A stretch of DNA of 64,000 nucleotides from JBBIQH01 sp964475945 (GTDB lineage: Archaea > Thermoproteota > Nitrososphaeria > Nitrososphaerales > Nitrosocaldaceae). The DNA is taken from the NCBI GenBank assembly GCA_964475945.1, contig CAYYYF010000003.1:31825-95824 (forward strand), given 5' to 3'. The translations under genes and the position numbers were made by a program. A model generated the notes under the pieces. The model did not search any database. It saw only the letters and a list, made by a program, of their open reading frames with translations, and was not told the DNA's origin. Shown piece after piece: positions 62,036-64,000 of this stretch. How positions within the stretch are numbered: position 1 is the first letter of the stretch; every line of letters begins with the position of its first letter.

Positions 62036-62867
62036 TTACAAAATTGTTAACTCTATCTGCCCAAATCCTGTTGCCCTTGATTTACCTATACCTACATACC
62101 TAGCATAATCTAATAACTTCATAAGATCTTTATATGCTCTACCCCTTCTCCTTGCTCTAACCTCATATACTATCCAACCAATAAAGCCTCTAGGCTTCCT
62201 AGTATTATCATAATATACAGTAACAGGTCTGATATCGAAGTCTGCCTAAGTCTGCCTCTACCAATGAATAGTTTGAGTAGATAGATAGGTAGATACTTCT
62301 CCTTATAGTATCAACTGGGTCACAGTTGCTATTCCAGTGATCTATTAGTGATCTTATCATAATAGATGGTAGAGGGAAGAGGAGATACCTTCCATTCATG
62401 AACCTGTTATAAGTAGGCAGTTGGAGCAGTAGAGGGCTTATAATACCTATCCTTAATAGTTTAGGTTTACCCAATGATAGATTACAGAAGTCCTTAACCT
62501 CAACCAATACTGAGTCAAGGAGTATGGATGCTTTAAATACATCATCTATCCTCTGCTCCTCAAGGCTTAAAAGCGAATCCATTCTAACATTATCATCACT
62601 TATCATGGTTGTCCTAAAAGTATAGAGCTCGCCCTGTCTTAGGGTAAGAGGATACTTGTACTCATTTACCTTAATCAATGCCCGTCCATTATGTATCAAA
62701 GGGGTTATAGAGACTGGTTTGAATGGATTCTTATATTCCATAATAACTTTATACAAGGAGGAGATCCTATGCATTATAAGCTTGCTAACCTTTGCAGAGA
62801 ATGGAGGGATGACAGTATCATTTAGCGCTTTGAATGTTATAGTTAAACTAAATATCTTCTTAGGCAT
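62036..62867 (-). pseudogene. cas6: Cas6-type CRISPR RNA endonuclease, frameshifted by a 10-bp duplication
   Basis: The N-terminal part begins MPKKIFSLTITFKALNDTVI, and a ferredoxin-like fold continues through residue ~205. After YSLVEAD a 10-base tandem duplication (aagtctgcct at 62238-62247 and 62248-62257) shifts the frame. One copy removed, the sequence continues VEADFDIRPVTVYYD to YVGIGKSRATGFGQIELTIL, the Cas6 glycine-rich loop GIGxSRATGFG. Total without duplication: 273 residues, normal for archaeal Cas6. It is divergent from csa1. The gene processes pre-crRNA when intact. Confidence 0.85.
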
Positions 62868-62943
62868 AACTCACTCATATTAACCAATATTTATATATTT
62901 AAATCGATTTAATTACTAAGGGTTGTTCTACTCATACGATGAT

Positions 62944-63856
62944 ATGATTAGGATAAATGGCATACTTGCTAATATCCCGGTAGAGGTTAGTGAGGAGTTA
63001 AGGGGGTTGGAACTGGAATAGGTATCCTCTAATCCCTCCATCAAGGACTCTGGTAGCAGTAAGCGAGATATTCAATGGATTCTGTGATTCCTTAAGATTC
63101 GTTTACGTTAAGAGGGTCTTGAAGGAGCAACAGAGGGAGGTTAAGAAGCTTGAGGAAGGCATACTTGTACATAAGGCATTCGGTATTGCTATATCAACGG
63201 TAAAGTCATTGATACTTGAACTTGGTGCTAATGGTTATAGAGAGTTCAGATCCAGATTTATAGGGAAGGTTACAAGGGAGCATATAATAGATGGTCTTAA
63301 GTTATTAAGCGATGAAAGGGAGAGGTATAATATTATACTCAATGAATTATTCGAGGAGGCAGCAAATGTATACGCTGCAGCATACACTAAATCCGCAAAT
63401 AGCATATACAACCTATCCCCAGATGGTCTATTAAGTCTAGTAGTGCCTATAATAAGTGAGTTTCCCATAGATGGCTCATTGATAGGATTCTCTAGAGGTA
63501 TAAGGGCTGATGCTCTACTACCACCAAATATTCTAGTAGAGATAAAGACCAGGAAGCCTAATCATCAGCACGATCTGCAATTAGCATCATATGCCTTAGC
63601 ATTCGAGTCCGTATATAGGATACCAGTAAACCACTCGATAATAGTTTATGTGGATATAGATGATAGGAGAGGGAGTATTAGAAGATCTGAGAAGGTAGTA
63701 AGTATATCAGATCAACTTAGGAGCGAGGTTATAGAGAAGAGGGATATAGCATTTAAGATAATAGATGAGTCATACGATCCTGGTCTCCCAGATAAATGCA
63801 GTATACACTGCCCATACTTGGAGGTGTGTAATGTTGAGCAAGATCGCATTGGTTGA
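62944..63856 (+). pseudogene. csa1: Csa1/Cas4-type CRISPR nuclease, frameshifted
   Basis: From the ATG at 62944 the frame reads MIRINGILANIPVEVSEELR and ends at TAG 63019. The next frame continues WNWNRYPLIPPSRTLVAVSE to IFNGFCDSLRFVYVKRV and the 245-residue body. Removing one T near 63007 joins them: RGWNWNRYPL. Total then 303 residues, typical for Csa1 of type I-A systems. Cysteines of the iron-sulfur set are IFNGFC and CSIHCPYLEVC; the PD-(D/E)xK core is GIRADALLPPNILVEIKTRK with D and ExK intact. Overlaps the cas1 start by 26 bases. Confidence 0.85.
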
Positions 63857-64000
63857 TAAGTATGGGGCATATCTGCATGTTAAGGATGGAAGGTTTATTC
63901 TTAAGGTAGGTAATAATATAAAATGGGAGGCATCTCCAGTAGAGTTAGATTCAATAGTATTTACAGTCGATGGTGCAAGCATATCTGCATCAAGTATAAT
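63831..64000 (+). CDS. cas1: Cas1 integrase (3' end cut by window)
   Basis: The 56 visible residues begin MLSKIALVDKYGAYLHVKDG, then RFILKVGNNIKW and SPVELDSIVFTVDGASISAS. This is the N-terminal beta domain of Cas1, which dimerises and feeds the catalytic domain beyond the window. The start overlaps csa1, so the two are translationally coupled in the adaptation module. csa1-cas1 order fits type I-A. The catalytic part is not in view. Confidence 0.9.
   Translation, partial: MLSKIALVDKYGAYLHVKDGRFILKVGNNIKWEASPVELDSIVFTVDGASISASSI

Noticed and set aside
62944..63021. Programmed frameshifting to explain csa1
   Set aside because: The run gggggtt is not a known archaeal slippery site, and the neighbouring genes are also broken by other kinds of indel, so decay or error is simpler.

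Overview
The window looks archaeal, most likely Nitrososphaerota (Thaumarchaeota) and probably a thermophilic lineage related to the ammonia oxidisers. Reasons: archaeal-type S13, S4, S19e and L2, Cdc48, GatDE, PriSL, an archaeal SRP RNA, tRNA genes with non-canonical introns, an eleven-subunit type complex I without NuoEFG, a NitrOD5-like protein, an Amt transporter with two P-II-like proteins, and a type I-A style csa1/cas1 pair. amo genes are not in the window, so the lineage is an inference. TATA-like boxes lie 24-27 bases before many start codons, as expected for leaderless archaeal mRNAs; I used this to choose several starts.

Layout. 1-2426: non-oxidative pentose phosphate genes (rpe, transketolase C-half, transaldolase). 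2451-5442: VWA/MoxR pair. 5523-6955: S13, S4 and a small unknown gene. 6956-8373: a decayed IS200/IS605-type element with a tnpB remnant. 8374-10538: signal peptidase, membrane protein, RNase H, ferritin-like protein. 10539-11634: an accessory scar with a two-repeat CRISPR remnant, a broken tyrosine recombinase and a doubly interrupted tRNA-Met. 11703-14097: TenA/PqqC-like protein, tRNA-Glu with a T-loop intron, HD-domain fusion. 14119-24317: nuoBCDHIJKMLN on the minus strand, without nuoA. 24425-24511: a cluster of inverted repeats in the divergent nuo/S19e promoter region. 24560-37475: S19e, PDCD5, cyclase, AmrS, regulators, gatDE, Lrp, cdc48, L2, lysA, acylphosphatase. 37869-38193: SRP RNA. 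38233-42775: pstSCA and divergent pstB-phoU. 42863-45606: amt, a small membrane protein and two P-II-like genes. 45608-60999: housekeeping genes (glyS, nfo, priLS, hisC, AMMECR1, site-2 protease, cutA, bluB) and small membrane proteins. 61055-64000: after tRNA-Val comes an accessory region with a broken PD-(D/E)xK-like gene, a broken cas6, a frameshifted csa1 and the start of cas1.

How it fits together. The core is energy conservation (complex I), phosphate and ammonium uptake with their regulators, translation, DNA priming and repair. The less ordinary parts are the two accessory scars. Both carry CRISPR-related sequence and degraded genes. In the second, each disrupted gene is restored by one small change: removal of a 10-bp tandem duplication in cas6, loss of one base in csa1, gain of one base in the neighbouring nuclease-like gene. 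This means either recent decay of the CRISPR locus or clustered sequence errors.
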